A stretch of 64,000 nucleotides of DNA from assembly GCA_039583875.1 (NCBI GenBank), contig CM077155.1:6684043-6748042 (forward strand), given 5' to 3'. The notes beneath the pieces are model-generated. The model was not told where the DNA came from and ran no database searches. It was given only the letters and a program-made list of their open reading frames with translations. The position numbers and the translations under genes are program-made. Positions 52,106 through 63,672 of the stretch are shown piece after piece; positions within the stretch are counted from its first letter, which is position 1; every line of letters starts with the position of its first letter. Origin of the DNA: Platanthera guangdongensis (taxonomy: Eukaryota; Streptophyta; Magnoliopsida; Asparagales; Orchidaceae).

Positions 52106-55100
52106 ATGGCCGTCTCTGTCGCCGTTCTGGCCGCCATGAAATTCGATGCCGGATTCGATATTGATATGGATTCTTTCAGCACCAGTGATCAAATCTTCCA
52201 AGACATTCTAGAACTGTTCAAGGAACAAAAGCTTGTTGCTATCATGTCCACCAGAATCAAATTGCCTACATATGAAATCAAGGAGTGGGTCTATACTGCC
52301 CACAACCAAGACCAAAATACAGTTGTTGGATCAATTTCTGGAACCCAGGTACCTCTTACAGCCTGCTATTCTGACAGAGATTTTCGAATTAAATTCTGGA
52401 AGAGACTCTGTTGAAATGTCTGGAGAAGAATTTACTACTATGCTTGATAGAATGAGTCATTCTGATGCAAACCCTAGCAAGCTGCTGAAAAATAATTTGG
52501 CTGTTGAGTACAGGTTTTTAGCTGATGTAGTGGGAAAAGTGCTTTTGGCCAAGCATTCAGCCCATGATACCATCTCCAGGTATCAGCTGTGCTTGATGGG
52601 AGCCTTAGTGGATAAGAAACAATTAAACTGGGGAGAGATCTTATTTGATCTGATTAAGAAGAAGATCAATAAGAATTTTGTGAATTATGGAAGGATTCTA
52701 GGGCTGTTTCTTCAAAACAGATGTCCTACCCTGCTTGTATCAAATGGGATGCATATCAATGCATCTAAGAGGCTCTCATGTGCCCTCTTTGGCAAGTGGG
52801 ACAGACAGATAGTGAAGCCCAGTAGACCCTCTGCAAGCACTACTTCAGGCACAAGGACTGTAACAGTCTCTTCCCCTCAAGTTCTCTGCCCCTGCAGAAG
52901 ACTTGTCTGCTGCTTCTCCTCCTCATCCACCTCTTATTTCATCTCCACCAGTCACCTCCACCACTCAAATCTCATCCACCATCATTATTTCCAGCCCATC
53001 TCCTACTTCAATTCCATCTCCAATCCCTACTCTCACAGAAGAAATCTTCCATCCTTTACATCACTACCCTCAACCAGATCTTGACACCTCATCTCACCTT
53101 CCATCATTCAATCTTCTAGATGATTCCTTCATGGATGATTCACCTTCATGGATGATTCACCTTCATCCCCTCCTGAATCTACCCTCCTCATCCACATCAT
53201 ATCAACAGCTTCTGCAAGACATCATTGCTCAACCCTCCTTCACACCTTCTATCTCCATTCCCCTTTCTTCCATTTCCACAATCCCCACACCTCAACCTTC
53301 CTTTCCCCCATACACCAGCTCTCCACCAACATCACCAGTTGCTGCCACCTTCATTCTCTACCTCTGCTCAAATCCCTACTGTGCATGTAGATATTCCAGC
53401 CTTAGCTGACAAATTGTATGAGCTGATAGCTCCCAGGCTCTCACTTCTGTTGGAGACCTCCTTGGCTCCACTCTTCAAGTCAGTTGCAGACTTATCTGCC
53501 AGGCTCTCCTCCATCTTTCCTCCTCAGACAATCCCTTCCTTTGGGTGCCTTGATCCAGCTCTCTCTGAATCTAGGCAGGGGGAGATGCCTCATGAAGATG
53601 TTAGATTGCCTGCTGCTGCTGCTGTTACTTCAACTCAAGCTCAAGCTTCAACACCACCTCAGTTGCAGTTTTCTCAGTGGACCTCAGGTCACTTTTATCA
53701 GTTTTTGATTCAGTTTATTTCAGCTGTCTCCCAGTAAGCACTGCAGTCCAGCCATCTGAAGATCTATCTAAGGCCATTGTGCCCTTCTCAAGCTTGTGAT
53801 ACCAGCTTAATTAGCTCCTATATAACTTCCCTATATACTGCTGAGCCTTCTGTTTCCATTGATCTTACTGCTGCTACTCCTGTTGACAATAATGTTGTTG
53901 TTTCTGTTGTTGTTGCTGATATTGTTTGATATTGCTAACAATTCTGATGATTTAATCTCTAAGGATATACATATGACAGAGGCATATGACCTTGAACCTG
54001 CTGTCACTGTTGTTGTTGCCCCTGCTGATGTTTTTGTATCTGAAACTGTTTTCTCTGAATCTGCTGCTGCCCCAGTTGCTGCTGTTACTACTGCTGTTGT
54101 ATCTGCTGTATCTACTGCTGTAGCTACAACTTTTGTCAGTGCTATTTCTGCTTCTACTGCTGCTGCCACAATTGCTGTCACTACTGTTACCTCTGCTCCA
54201 ACCCAACAACAGAAAGATTATCTGAAAAGGATTGATGCTTTATATGATGAACAAAGCTCTGAAAATGATCATTTCAGAACTGATTCTGATGACTCCTCAG
54301 CTACTATAGCAAGGAAAAGAAAAACAAGAAGCAAGGCAATGAAAAGAGTTCCTCCAGCTAAAGTAAAAGATACAAATGATATTCCTACTATATTCTGCAT
54401 AACTGCCCTATAACTGAACAATGGATGCAATATTCCAAGAATCAACTAAAGGCTATGAAGAAGAAGAGGAAATATGAGAAAGGTTTCTCTCAGTTCCATC
54501 ATCCTCCTCCACCTCCTCCTCCTGGTGCAGGTGCAAGTGGTAGCTCTGCATCTCATCCCTCTGCCAGAAGTCAAACCCCCTATCAGCCTCAAGGAAGATC
54601 TCAATATAGGGGAAGCCAATCCAGAGGTTCTCAATCAAGGAGAGGAAATTATAGAGGAAACCAAAGAGAACTTCAAGTTTATTCCAAAGGTTACTCCAGG
54701 CAACATCCTTACTCAAGGGAAGGACCAGGTTCATCTGACACTACTTCAGGTCCTTTTCCCTACAAACTGAAAGAATTAGTCTCATCCAGAGCTCCTCCAG
54801 ATAATCCTTCCAACAGATATGAGCCTCCATCCAGTGCCTTTTGAGGATCCAGAGAATAATCCTACTGCATGGACTGCTAGAATGAAGGAATTAGCTGCCT
54901 TGGATCAGATTAAGAAAGCCAGAGAGTAAGGTAAGGACACCTCCAGAATTACTACCTTGTCAGAACAAAGAAAGAAGGAACTTGAAAGATATGCTTCCAG
55001 TAAGTTTTTTTGATTCTGAAAGATACATGGAGCTGTACCCTGAAGCTGTAGTACCAAGGCCTAAACAACAAACATCTCAAGGTGCAGCTGATGACAGAAG

Positions 55101-55167
55101 ATCAAAGAAGGAAGCTCTTAATCCAAATAGAGAAATTAAACTTATAAAGAGCAAGGAGAAAGAGTAA
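52106..55167 (+). pseudogene. Copia-3 extra 3' ORF, frameshifted
   Basis: ATG at 52106 (AVSVAVLAAMKFDAGFDIDM) opens a frame that shifts near 52350. It then continues with FLADVVGKVLLAKHSAHDTI, LNWGEILFDLIKKKINKNFV and YGRILGLFLQN, homologous to Copia-2. A long Pro/Ser/Thr-rich part follows (52870-53740, with frame changes). After that come an Ala/Val-rich stretch (53980-54180), DYLKRIDALYDEQSSENDHF, then an Arg/Gly/Ser-rich block (GRSQYRGSQSRGSQSRRGNY, about 54590-54650) that looks nucleic-acid-binding. The end is basic (EIKLIKSKEKE) at 55167. Function unknown. Confidence 0.75.
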
Positions 55168-55307
55168 TTCTGTAAGGTGACAATTATTCTGATTTCTGAT
55201 CTGTATGAGATATTATATCTGTGATTCTGCAATGTTGTTGTTTGTTATATTGTTGCTTTGTATGTTGTTTTTAATTTCTCCAATTTCTGTAAATAGTAAT
55301 CCTAACC

Positions 55308-55322
55308 CAAATAGGGGGAGAT
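55308..55322 (+). other. Copia-3 polypurine tract
   Basis: AAATAGGGGGAGAT directly precedes the 3' LTR; it is the same word as in Copia-2. Confidence 0.9.
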
Positions 55323-56854
55323 TGTTGGAACACCCTATTACTAATTTGGGTCAGGATCACTACGTCTTTAGGAAACCTGTTTTTGACCTCATTGTATAGA
55401 TCTAAAGGTCAATTAGAATTGAGTCTAAGGGTTAGTAGTTAAGTTTGGAAGCTGCCCTCAAGACCAAGGTTTTTCAGTTTGGAGACTAAGTCATTTCGTC
55501 GAGCTCAGTACGACGAATCGTCGAACTCCAATCGACGATCGTTGAGCTCACTTCAACGGATCGTCGAACTCCATTCGACGATCGCTGAGCTCAACTTCAA
55601 CAAATCGTCGAACTCCATTCGACGATCTTCGAGCTCAGTTCGACGATCTTGACTCCAGTTTGGCTCTCAATCTCTGAGCTCAGTTCGACGATAGTAGAGC
55701 TCAGTTCGACGTTTTTCTGAAGAGTTCAATGACTTTCAAGATTCAAATTCAGAACAATTAAGGAGTTATTCTCAGCAATTAATTCAGAAGATTTTGTAGC
55801 TGTTTTCATTTATTCTGGAGCAAGTTTCAAGGAATTATCAAGGAATGTTTCATTGGACTTTCCCCCAGAAGACAAAAGCAATTAAGGAAGTCATTTATGA
55901 CAGGCCAACGGCTATCTTGACAGTGGATCATCTCTATTCAGACATCAAGAGAATAAAAATAAATTATCAAAAATTTCTGTAATAGCAATCAAGTAGAGAA
56001 AAGGAAGAAGAACAAGGGAGAGACACATATTCTGCAATTTTTCATTCTCTGCAAATCTTCTTCTACAACAACTCTCACAATCACAATCACACAAGAGAAA
56101 GAAAAAGAGTTGCAGACATTCTCTGTCTCAAGATTCATAGAATAACATCATCACTAAAAGAGATCAACCATCTGAAATCTTCAGATCTCTTTTGATTCAA
56201 GTGTTCAAGACCATCATCATTCAAGACTCCAGACACCTCACATTTCAGCTGTAAAGCTTCATTTCCTGAAGGCCTATCACCCTACTGCAAAGCTTCATTT
56301 CCTGAACAACTACAGATTTCAGGGGAGCTTTGACAGCATCAACATCCACATAGTCTTCTCAGCTGCTTTGAGAAAGAGAAGACTTCCATCACTCTCCCAT
56401 CCCCACCTCTGTAAAGGGTTTTTCAAACTCCCTTCAAAAGTTTGTGTGTGATTTTTGAGCACCTTATCAAAAGCTCATTGGTGGCAAGACACCTGATCAA
56501 AAAATCTGGTTTGGTTTTTGAGCACCTTATCAAAAGCTCATTGGTGCCCAGGACACCTGATCAACTCATCCTGCAGTTGATTCATATCTAGGGTGGTAGA
56601 AGAGTGGATGTACCCAAGTTTAGGGGAACCACTATAGCTTCTTGTGTCTTCTGGTTGCTGGTCTTTATTTTTGTTTCTGGCTGTGATTGTTTTGTGACTA
56701 GGTTGCTCTGTGATTAGATAGTTTCTGTGATTAGATTTACTATTTGCTTCCATGTTCACATTTAGAATACAACAACTGTTGTAAAAGTTTTTAAACATCA
56801 TACTCTATTCACCCCCCCCCCTCTAGAGTATATCAGATCTAACTCACACTTTCA
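55323..56854 (+). repeat. Copia-3 3' LTR (1532 bp)
   Basis: It starts TGTTGGAACACCC and ends CTCACACTTTCA, followed by ATGTC. It contains the TCGTCGA array (55494-55713), a direct duplication of AGCACCTTATCAAAAGCTCA (56459, 56521), GTGGATGTACCCAAG, and a C run with CTCTAGAG near the end as in Copia-2. Confidence 0.95.
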
Positions 56855-56859
56855 ATGTC

Positions 56860-57237
56860 TTCGTATCATCATTAGAGTTTTCTCATAGGGAGTTTATTTT
56901 CTGATTTTACATATTCTATCGTGTATTCTCTTTGAAGAGAAATTCGTTCGGTGGTTGGCAACAAGGTCCGTGTGTGCGACTTAGGGGGAAATTCACTTGT
57001 ATTAGCGACAAGGTCTTTATGTAACTTAGGCAGAATACGCCATGGTTGTTGGCAACTAGATCTTTGTGTGGCTTAGAGAGGAATTCACCGAGTGTGTTAG
57101 CAACTAGATCCAGGGTTTAGATCTAGGGGGCATCTTGATGCCTTATCTTGGGAGAGATATACTAAAGCTAACAAACGCTTGAGAGAAAGATCAAAATAGA
57201 AAACAAAACAAAAAAACTTTCCGCCTTGATTTCTAAT
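56860..57237. other. Non-coding DNA with a 45 bp tandem repeat
   Basis: Four diverged units of 44-48 bp (56947-57127) share GCAACTAGATC/GACAAGGTC, then TTAG and GGAAATTCAC. It resembles the U5 of an unidentified LTR and is the flank into which Copia-3 inserted. No gene is seen. Confidence 0.6.
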
Positions 57238-57245
57238 GTTATAGA

Positions 57246-58304
57246 TAAGGCTGTGCATATTATTCGAAACTCGAAAAGCGCTCGAAAATTGCTTGAAAAT
57301 TGAACCGAATCGGAATTGGTTAAAATTGATTCGACACAATTTGACTCGAATCTAATTTCGAGTTGATTTCGAGGCAGCTCTGAATCGCTCGAAATATGAT
57401 TCAAATCAAATCGAATTAATTAAAATTATTATGTATTTATTAATATATTCTTATTTTAAAATTAAAACTAGTAAAATTTAAACATAAATAAAAAGAATAA
57501 TGACTTTGAGTGTTTCATTTGCTAAATTTTAGGGTTGATATATAGTCAAGTTCGAGATATTTTGGCTCAGTTCGAAATCAAAATTTTCGACTCGAAATCG
57601 ATTAAAATCGAAATTGATTTCGAGTCGAGACGGCTCGACTCGAAATGACTCGATTCCGAGTCAGCTCGAAATCGAATCGAGTCGGCTCGAAATCAAATCA
57701 GGTTGCCTCAAAATCGAATCAAATCGGCTCGAAATCGAGCAATTTTTCGTTTTAGTCATAATTTGCTCAGAATTAAATTGGACAACTTATAAATTTAACA
57801 AATGAAACATTTAAAGTTTTCATTTTTTTTATTTAGATTTAAATTTTGTTTTTTTAATCTTAAAATAAGAATATATTAATAAATACATAATTTTTTTAAT
57901 TAATTCGAGTTGATTCGAATCATATTTCGAGCGATTCAGGGCTGGCTTGAAATCGACTCGAAATCAGATTCGAGTCAAATTGAATCGACTCAAATTGAGT
58001 CGAATCAGTTTCAACCGATTCTGATTCGGCTCAATTTTCGGACGATTTTCGAGCGACTTTCGAGTTTCAAATAATATGCTCAGTCCTACTAAATTTATAG
58101 GATGCCCAATTTAATTTTGAGCAAATTAGGAAAAATAGGAAAATTGCTCAATTTCGAGCCGACTCGATTCGATTTCGTGTTGACTCGGAATTGAGTCATT
58201 TCGAGTTGAGCCGACTCGACTCGAAATCGAATTCTATTTCGAGTCAAAAATTTCGATTTCAAGCCCACCCAAAATTGCTCGAACTCGACTCGATATCAAC
58301 CCTA
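57246..58304. mobile_element. Outer hAT-type MITE, split by an inverted copy of itself
   Basis: 8 bp target duplications GTTATAGA lie at 57238-57245 and 58305-58312. The left end is TAAGGCTGTGCATATTATTC; the right end, read on the other strand, is TAGGGTTGATATCGAGTCGA. Without the insert and its duplication it is about 490 bp. It is rich in TCGAAATCGA words and has no coding capacity. Confidence 0.9.
57530..58088. mobile_element. Inner hAT-type MITE, same family, inverted orientation (559 bp)
   Basis: 8 bp target duplications CTAAATTT lie at 57522-57529 and 58089-58096. The left end TAGGGTTGATATATAGTCAA matches the right end of the outer copy in reverse, and its right end (TAGGACTGAGCATATTATTT on the other strand) matches the outer left end. 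Confidence 0.92.
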
Positions 58305-58312
58305 GTTATAGA

Positions 58313-58600
58313 AATCAATATTTTTGGAATCAAACTCTTTTATGAAACAAAATCATGTTCTTCTTTGATTTATTATCTTAATTTTTTTTCTTACTCTTTA
58401 AAATATTTTTTAATTTTTTTCTCAAAACTTTAAAGCAAAATATTTTTTATTATTTTTTTTGTGTTCAACACACCAGAAGTTTCAATCCATGCAAGTTAAC
58501 GCTACGTTATAGTCACTAACGCTAACGATAGTGAACAAAAATTGAATATTTTATCATTGTACAAAAAATAATCTACTATGAAAGGTGAAAATAAAGTTTT
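58313..58600. other. AT-rich intergenic DNA
   Basis: Poly-A/T tracts only; no gene or paired repeat ends are seen. Confidence 0.5.
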
Positions 58601-59292
58601 CTATTTAATATTCATGGACAAGGAAAACCTGAGACAGAAGTTGGTCGGGCGCGTTATAGAGGCGCATGATTGTCTCAAAGTGGCTGACATGCTCCAGGAG
58701 TCGTCCATCTCATTGAAATATCGAAGTAGGGCAACTTGAAATCGTGCAGGATGAGGTGCGACAAAACCTGGGGAGCAAGTGGAAACCCATGGTGAAAAGG
58801 AAGTCATGCATTTGCAAGGCGGTGCCAAACCTAGGCATACTCCTCAGTGATCATCTACCAAACTTCTTCACGGTCGAGCCTTTGTTTCTCCTACCCAACG
58901 ACCGCTTTGGCTGGGCAAGGATTGAGCCGAGCATTCCCAGTGGCACTGTCGGCCGTGCGGTGGGTGCAGAGCTTGCTATATCAGACAACTCATCAACGGG
59001 TGTTTGCCGAGATGGTCCCATAGTGGGATGTGCTCCTGGGCGAGCAGTGGTCTTCCTCCTTGAGCGATGGTGGGGTTCGGAGGATTTGAGACTCCTAAGT
59101 CTCGAAGCAAGGTGAGCACCTCCACTTGGAACTCCTCCATCAATCGTACACGCTGCTCCATGATAGTAGCAGGTGCATTGGCGTCGGATCCCTCCATAAG
59201 CGAAGCGTTGCTTATGAGCAAGTTGGGGGCTAGATCAACGCACTCCTCCAAAGCCACCCTGGCAGTGCAAACGCTTCTCTTTGCCATTGCAG
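58601..59292 (-). pseudogene. Degenerate retrotransposon gag-like remnant
   Basis: The minus strand starts MAKRSVCTARVALEECVDLA, has ATIMEQRVRLMEEFQVEVLT (gag N-terminal helix style), and ends near 58610 with a region readable as LPYFD ... HAPL in broken frames, like the start of a Gypsy gag core. Many stops and frame changes are present. The call rests on general gag resemblance and on the LTR-like sequence upstream, with a primer-site-like TTTGGTGACATC near 59370. Confidence 0.45.
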
Positions 59293-59384
59293 TTGGTTGG
59301 GAGCGCTTGCACAAAGTAAGCACAATTTTCAGAGATTTGTTAGAGAGTTGAGGAGCACTATCCCAAAGATGTCACCAAATTATT

Positions 59385-60000
59385 GTGGGTTGCTCGGTTT
59401 TTCTCCATTCCAGAGGATTGGACCGCTTTAGCTCGAGAGTGAGCTGAGCGCGCAAATAGTCAACTGAAAATCAAGTAGAAATGACACGAGGCATTTTAGC
59501 ATGGAAACCCCTAAAATGCTGAAAAATCACATGGTGAGATCTGTTACAGGCCAAAATTCACCAGTGCTTTTGAGTTTACAAGAGTTTGAGATTCTCGGAG
59601 GGTGACAGTCCACCTTTCCGTTTACAAGCCTTGAATGCAATAGAAGGAGGAAAAAGACCAAGTCTTAGAATATTCACGGGAAGCATTCTTCAGTTCTTTT
59701 GTTGGTGCTTGAGTGTGTCCACTGGAGCCTTGAGCGGGAGTAGACAGGAGAGCGAGTCGAGTGATTTCAGAGCGACAGAGCGATCTAATCTCACATTCTC
59801 ACTGAAAACCTTAGAGCTCTCCCCTGTCACTCTTTTATCTTCTCTTCAAATGAAAGCCCAAGGGTCTTTTATTGCTTTCTTGAATGAACACGCTGGTAAT
59901 TGCACCCGACTGAATATGGAGTTGACGAATAATGTTGCTCGATTCCGGTCACCTTGATCATCAATTTCTAGAAAATGACGAACATGCCCCTTGGGCGGTT
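59385..60000 (-). repeat. LTR-like sequence, minus-oriented, upstream of the gag remnant
   Basis: The forward strand begins TGTGGGTTGCTCGG (minus end ...CCCACA). It shares with 17104 the ordered words GAGAGTGAGC, TTTAGCATGGAAACCCC, TGAAAAATCAC, GATTCTCGGAGGGTGACAG and CCTTTCCGTTT. It shares CAAATAGTCA and the GAAAATGAC..TGCCCC end with 29345. No second LTR was found. Confidence 0.5.
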
Positions 60001-60065
60001 CGTGCGGCTCAGCGGCGGTGGCGGCCTGAGGCACGCACGGTAGGGGCGCACGCTCCAACGATGCG

Positions 60066-60398
60066 ATGGACTCATCAGCATTATCTACTTCCGACGACAC
60101 CGCCGATGATCGCTCCACCGGCTACGGTGGCGGGATCCGGAAGAAGGTGGCCCTGGATTGGATGGAATGGGGAAGAGGGTTGCTGCACGTCGTCCACGAG
60201 TTCTTCTTCCAGAGAATCTCTGCTAGCCATCTCGAGAACCGTTTATTCCTACCTCACCTTGACGGAATCACTTGCATCGTCACCGGATCCACCAGCGGAA
60301 TCGGCCTTGAAAAAACTTCCTCGAGCTGGGCAGCCGCCGCCGACGATGACGTAGACCCCTCCTTGCGGAAAATCGCCGAGGAAGAAGGGAAGAAGTGA
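60066..60398 (+). pseudogene. N-terminal fragment of a FEY-like short-chain dehydrogenase/reductase
   Basis: LDWMEWGRGLLHVVHEFFFQ, then RISASHLENRLFLPHLDG and TCIVTGSTSGIGLE, match the first exon of plant SDR proteins related to Arabidopsis FEY, including the nucleotide-binding TGxxxGIG. After GIGLE the sequence leaves the family, reading an unrelated Ala/Asp-rich tail to a TGA at 60398. The catalytic YxxxK region is absent, so no enzyme is expected. It is probably a captured or truncated exon. Confidence 0.7.
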
Positions 60399-60759
60399 AC
60401 CGTCTATTCTCAAAACCGCCCTAATCGGACCTCTTCAGGTTTGTTTTGAGGCCAGACAAATTTAAAAGAAATGAAAACAAGCGTTTTCATCTCAAAACTA
60501 AAACGGTGCAAAACATAGCCAAACGAACATCTCCATTTGGTCCACGAAATCTCAAAACGAAAACACTGTGTGAAAACGGTGCAAACGAACAGGACCTAAG
60601 GTTTTCACTCCTTCATTAAACATTCCCCCTCAAAACAGACCTCCCTATTTCTGCAATGGTGGCGAGCCATCTACTCCGACACCCGCTCTCCTTGCCGGAG
60701 GTCGGACGACGCTACTCTTTTTCCTCCGATCAAGCTGCAAGTAGGATGGGCCGGCGCGA
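60399..60759. other. Non-coding DNA with a candidate MITE end
   Basis: 60480-60600 repeats AAAACGGTGCAAA words. The right boundary GTGCAAACGAACAGGACCTA is like the end at 61965 (TACAAACGAACGGGCCCTA), both typical of hAT-type miniature elements. The left end and target duplication were not found. Confidence 0.45.
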
Positions 60760-61125
60760 TTGAAGCGCTCTGCGGGTTTGATCCCGACTTTCTCAATGGC
60801 AATCGGCGACAATGCATATCGGGCGGTGGGGCATATCGGGTGGGGGCGGTGGTGCACTTTGGCGGAGCTGGAGGCGGCGATAGATGATTTCCTCCGGTGG
60901 AATGTGATCGGCGATGGTGGGCACAACGTTGCCTACAGGGGCGTTCTCCCTGATCTAACCATCTTCGCAGTCAAGAACCTATTGAATAAAAAGCAGGTTT
61001 CAATTCCGTTAATGCTTGCAGTTGAGGTGAGATTGGTTGATTGTTTTGCTTTTATTACACATTTATATGTGATCAACAGTTCTTCATCCTTACTCTTCTT
61101 TAATAATTTTTTTACAGATCATTGA
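60760..61125 (+). pseudogene. Receptor-like kinase fragment (ATP-binding lobe) with intron
   Basis: IGWGRWCTLAELEAAIDDFL, NVIGDGGHNVAYRGVLPD and FAVKNLLNKK match the start of the kinase domain of plant receptor-like kinases of the SHLGWGRW(Y)TLRELEAAT group. The glycine loop and the VAVK lysine block are recognisable. A splice donor (AAGCAG|GTTTC or GTTGAG|GTGAG) and an acceptor TTTTTTACAG near 61119 suggest the original intron. The catalytic HRD/DFG lobes are absent, and a MITE sits at 61143. Confidence 0.65.
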
Positions 61126-61142
61126 TATATGCAGCAGGTTTA

Positions 61143-61361
61143 GGCTTCATTTGGTTCGGCAGTGGCGGGTCGATTCGGCGGGTAGAAATGGAGTGTTCGA
61201 ATCGGAGGGGGAGGTGGCTGCTCCAAACTGAACTTTTTGGGGTGTTTCTCAAGGCGGGCGGGTGGAAACGGAGCAAACACCGCCGGAGGTTCATTTGTTT
61301 GTCCGCCTTCCGGCGGCGTTTGCGCCAAACGGAGCGGCGTAACGCCGAACCAAATAGAGCC
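61143..61361. mobile_element. Harbinger-type MITE, 219 bp, TTA target (copy 2)
   Basis: TTA lies at 61140-61142 and 61362-61364. Terminal inverted repeats are GGCTTCATTTGGTTCGGC and GGCTCTATTTGGTTCGGC. It is the reverse-oriented relative of 16118-16336, with the same length. Confidence 0.92.
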
Positions 61362-61431
61362 TTAACCTCTGTTGCAGAGCATGCGGCGTTTAGAAAGAGA
61401 GTTTTGGAGAAAATGCTGTGAATGTACAAAC

Positions 61432-61815
61432 TTAGGGGTGCAAACGAGTCGAGCTTGGCAAAATTTCCAAGCTCGAGCGTTTCATTTCGAGCTCGAGCTC
61501 GATGAGCTCATTTATCCTAGCTCGAGCTCGAGATCAATGCTAACTTATCGAGCTCGAGTTTCGAGCTCGCGAGCTCGAGCTGCTCACGAGCTTTTTAGCT
61601 CCTGAGCTTTATTTTCTTATTTATTTTAATTTTTTTTAAAAAAATGTATAAATAAAAAGTTCACGAGCCGGCTCGCGAGCTCATGAACAACACTAAATGA
61701 GCTCGAGTTCGACTTGTAATCGAGCTCGTGCTCGTCGAGCTCCACTCGTCGAGCTCGCGAGCTCGAGCTCGAGTCGAGTTTTTTTCGAGCCGGCTCAACT
61801 CAACTTGAACCCCTA
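61432..61815. mobile_element. hAT-type MITE, 384 bp
   Basis: 8 bp target duplications GTACAAAC lie at 61424-61431 and 61816-61823. Ends are TTAGGGGTGCAAACGAG and (other strand) TAGGGGTTCAAGTTGAG. The interior is dominated by GAGCTCGAGCTCGAG palindromes around an AT-rich centre. Confidence 0.93.
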
Positions 61816-61823
61816 GTACAAAC

Positions 61824-61975
61824 GAACATAAGTTTTCGTTTTGACCAAAAATAAAACTGAAAAATATGCTGCAAACAAACATAAGTTTTCATTTTGCCCC
61901 AAAACAAAAACACTTAATTTTTTCGTTTTAAAGCAAAACAAAAACCTAATATGAAAACGATACAAACGAACGGGC
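61824..61975. repeat. Remnant of another miniature element
   Basis: ACATAAGTTTTCGTTTTG and ACATAAGTTTTCATTTTG repeat, ending GATACAAACGAACGGGCCCTA. The hAT MITE appears to be inserted in its left part. Confidence 0.45.
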
Positions 61976-62744
61976 CCTACGTGTTTCCACTACATCAAAG
62001 GCGACATGCAACTAGAGACTCTCGAACCCAATATGACCTTTTTTTTTCCACCGAGCCCCAAGCTCGCGATGCGTCTTTCCACTAGAGACTCAAACTCAAC
62101 ACATCTCTTAAGGGAAAAACCAAACACCCTTTACGCGAACCAATTTCTATTCAAACGAAACCAATTTCAATTCCCGCATTTCAATTCCTTTCAAACCAAT
62201 CAACTTTTAAAGGAATCATAAAAGACACAAACCTGCAGTACTTCATTGACTATATTAAACAAATATTGACCGAAGTTGATCGCACATGTTATATTAACTA
62301 CTAACTAGTCAACATCCACTATTATTAGTTTGAAATAAATGGTCAATATAAATCAAAAGAATAATTATTTATTATTATTATTATTATCAGATAATATTCG
62401 GATAGAACCGGTCATGTAAAACATTTAACACCAGTTGAAAACCGGAGTTGAACCGTTTTGACATTAATGACCGCAAGGTCACAACTTTTCAAAATTGAAC
62501 CTCACTCATCACGAAAACATCTTGACGAGATTACAACTTTCTGTAATTTTCCTGAAGTTTGTACAAAATTTTTGGGAAGGACGCAAAACCTGAGCATATT
62601 TCGAAAGTACGTCTTGGATATTTTTAGGAAAAGTAATTTGTAGATCTTGAAGATCTACAACTTTCGTGTTGAGCACTTTTCCTAATATTGCATGTACAAG
62701 GCGTATTTCGGATAGCCATAACGGGCTGTTTTAAAATTAATGTG

Positions 62745-62925
62745 ATTTTGTGAACCGCCCGGTTACCCAAAAATCGGCCCGGTACTGTTTCAATTTTCCG
62801 GTTCCTGGCCCATTCTTGGCCAGGCCAGTTTTTGTGAGGAACCAGACCGGACCGCCCGGAGGACCGGTCGGCGGTTCAACCGGTCGGACCGGCCGGTCCG
62901 GTCCGGTTTTTAAAACGTTGTGTAA
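62745..62925. repeat. CCGGT-rich fold-back sequence
   Basis: GAACCGCCCGGTTACCC on the left and repeated GGTCGGACCGGCCGGTCCGG on the right can pair extensively. It is probably a terminal part of a miniature element; ends were not resolved. Confidence 0.55.
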
Positions 62926-63370
62926 AACATACAAAAAAAATCACAAAAAATGAACCTTCATTAAAACATCATTTTTATGAATTAGGTTTGCAAAATGAAA
63001 ATATGAAGGTATGTTTTTGTAATATTATTTTGTAATTTTTAGTATGTTTTAGATGAGTATAGTATTATCATTAAAGATATTAAGAGAAGCTTCTTCTTTC
63101 TTAATTTTGTCATTTCTTGCTCAAATGCTTCTTCTCCCTACATGCAAGTCATGTGCATTCGGAGTAATTCAGATCCTTCATCGCCTTTTTTTTTACTTTT
63201 TTAAGGCGAGTGCGGTGCACAGATAGACCTATGTGCACACACGTACCTAAATATCTCTCTTTTCTACGGGTCCGAATTTGGTGGGTCCGACATACACTCT
63301 TCTATGTGTGCCAAGAGTTTTTTATGTCTTGATCAATTTTTAAAAAAATATTTACAAATATCATAATTTT

Positions 63371-63402
63371 AATAATATGATATTTTTAAATATCATATTA
63401 TT
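63371..63402. repeat. Perfect AT hairpin
   Basis: AATAATATGATATTT and AAATATCATATTATT are separated by TT. No T-run or gene end makes it a terminator. Confidence 0.85.
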
Positions 63403-63672
63403 CATTTTCCCGATTATAACTGAATCAATTATGATTGTAAAATAATCCATTATGATCGTAAAATAACATTACGGTCAAGAAATAAAAATAAGATCATAAT
63501 GTCATTTCATAGCTGTAATTCATGATTTTACGATTATTTTTTTCAATTATAATCAGAATATTAGTAATATGATAATTAAACATTAATATTTTATCAGTGA
63601 TATAATGCATGCAAAAATTCTTAATGCACATAAAAAAAGTAAACCTTGAAAGCACTAATTTTTTTCCCCTTT

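Larger units (their letters stand above)
48165..56854 (+). mobile_element. Copia-3: internally deleted Copia element with an extra 3' ORF
   Basis: ATGTC target duplications lie at 48160-48164 and 56855-56859. The 3' LTR is complete (1532 bp), while the 5' LTR is cut after 743 bp and joined directly to the pre-integrase region. The rest of the 5' LTR, primer site, gag and protease are therefore lost. The remaining order is integrase, RT, RNase H, repeat spacer, 3' ORF, polypurine tract and LTR. It is related to Copia-2 in pol, polypurine tract, LTR ends and 3' ORF. Confidence 0.95.
61976..63672. other. Intergenic DNA, 3' side of the VQ gene
   Basis: No gene is supported. 62745-62925 is a CCGGTCCGGTT-rich inverted-repeat-like stretch. 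63371-63402 is a perfect hairpin with 15 bp arms (AATAATATGATATTT). The rest is AT-rich. Confidence 0.5.

Noticed and set aside
63371..63402. Perfect AT hairpin considered as a transcription terminator
   Set aside because: Intrinsic terminators of this type are not used by plant Pol II, and no gene end fits.
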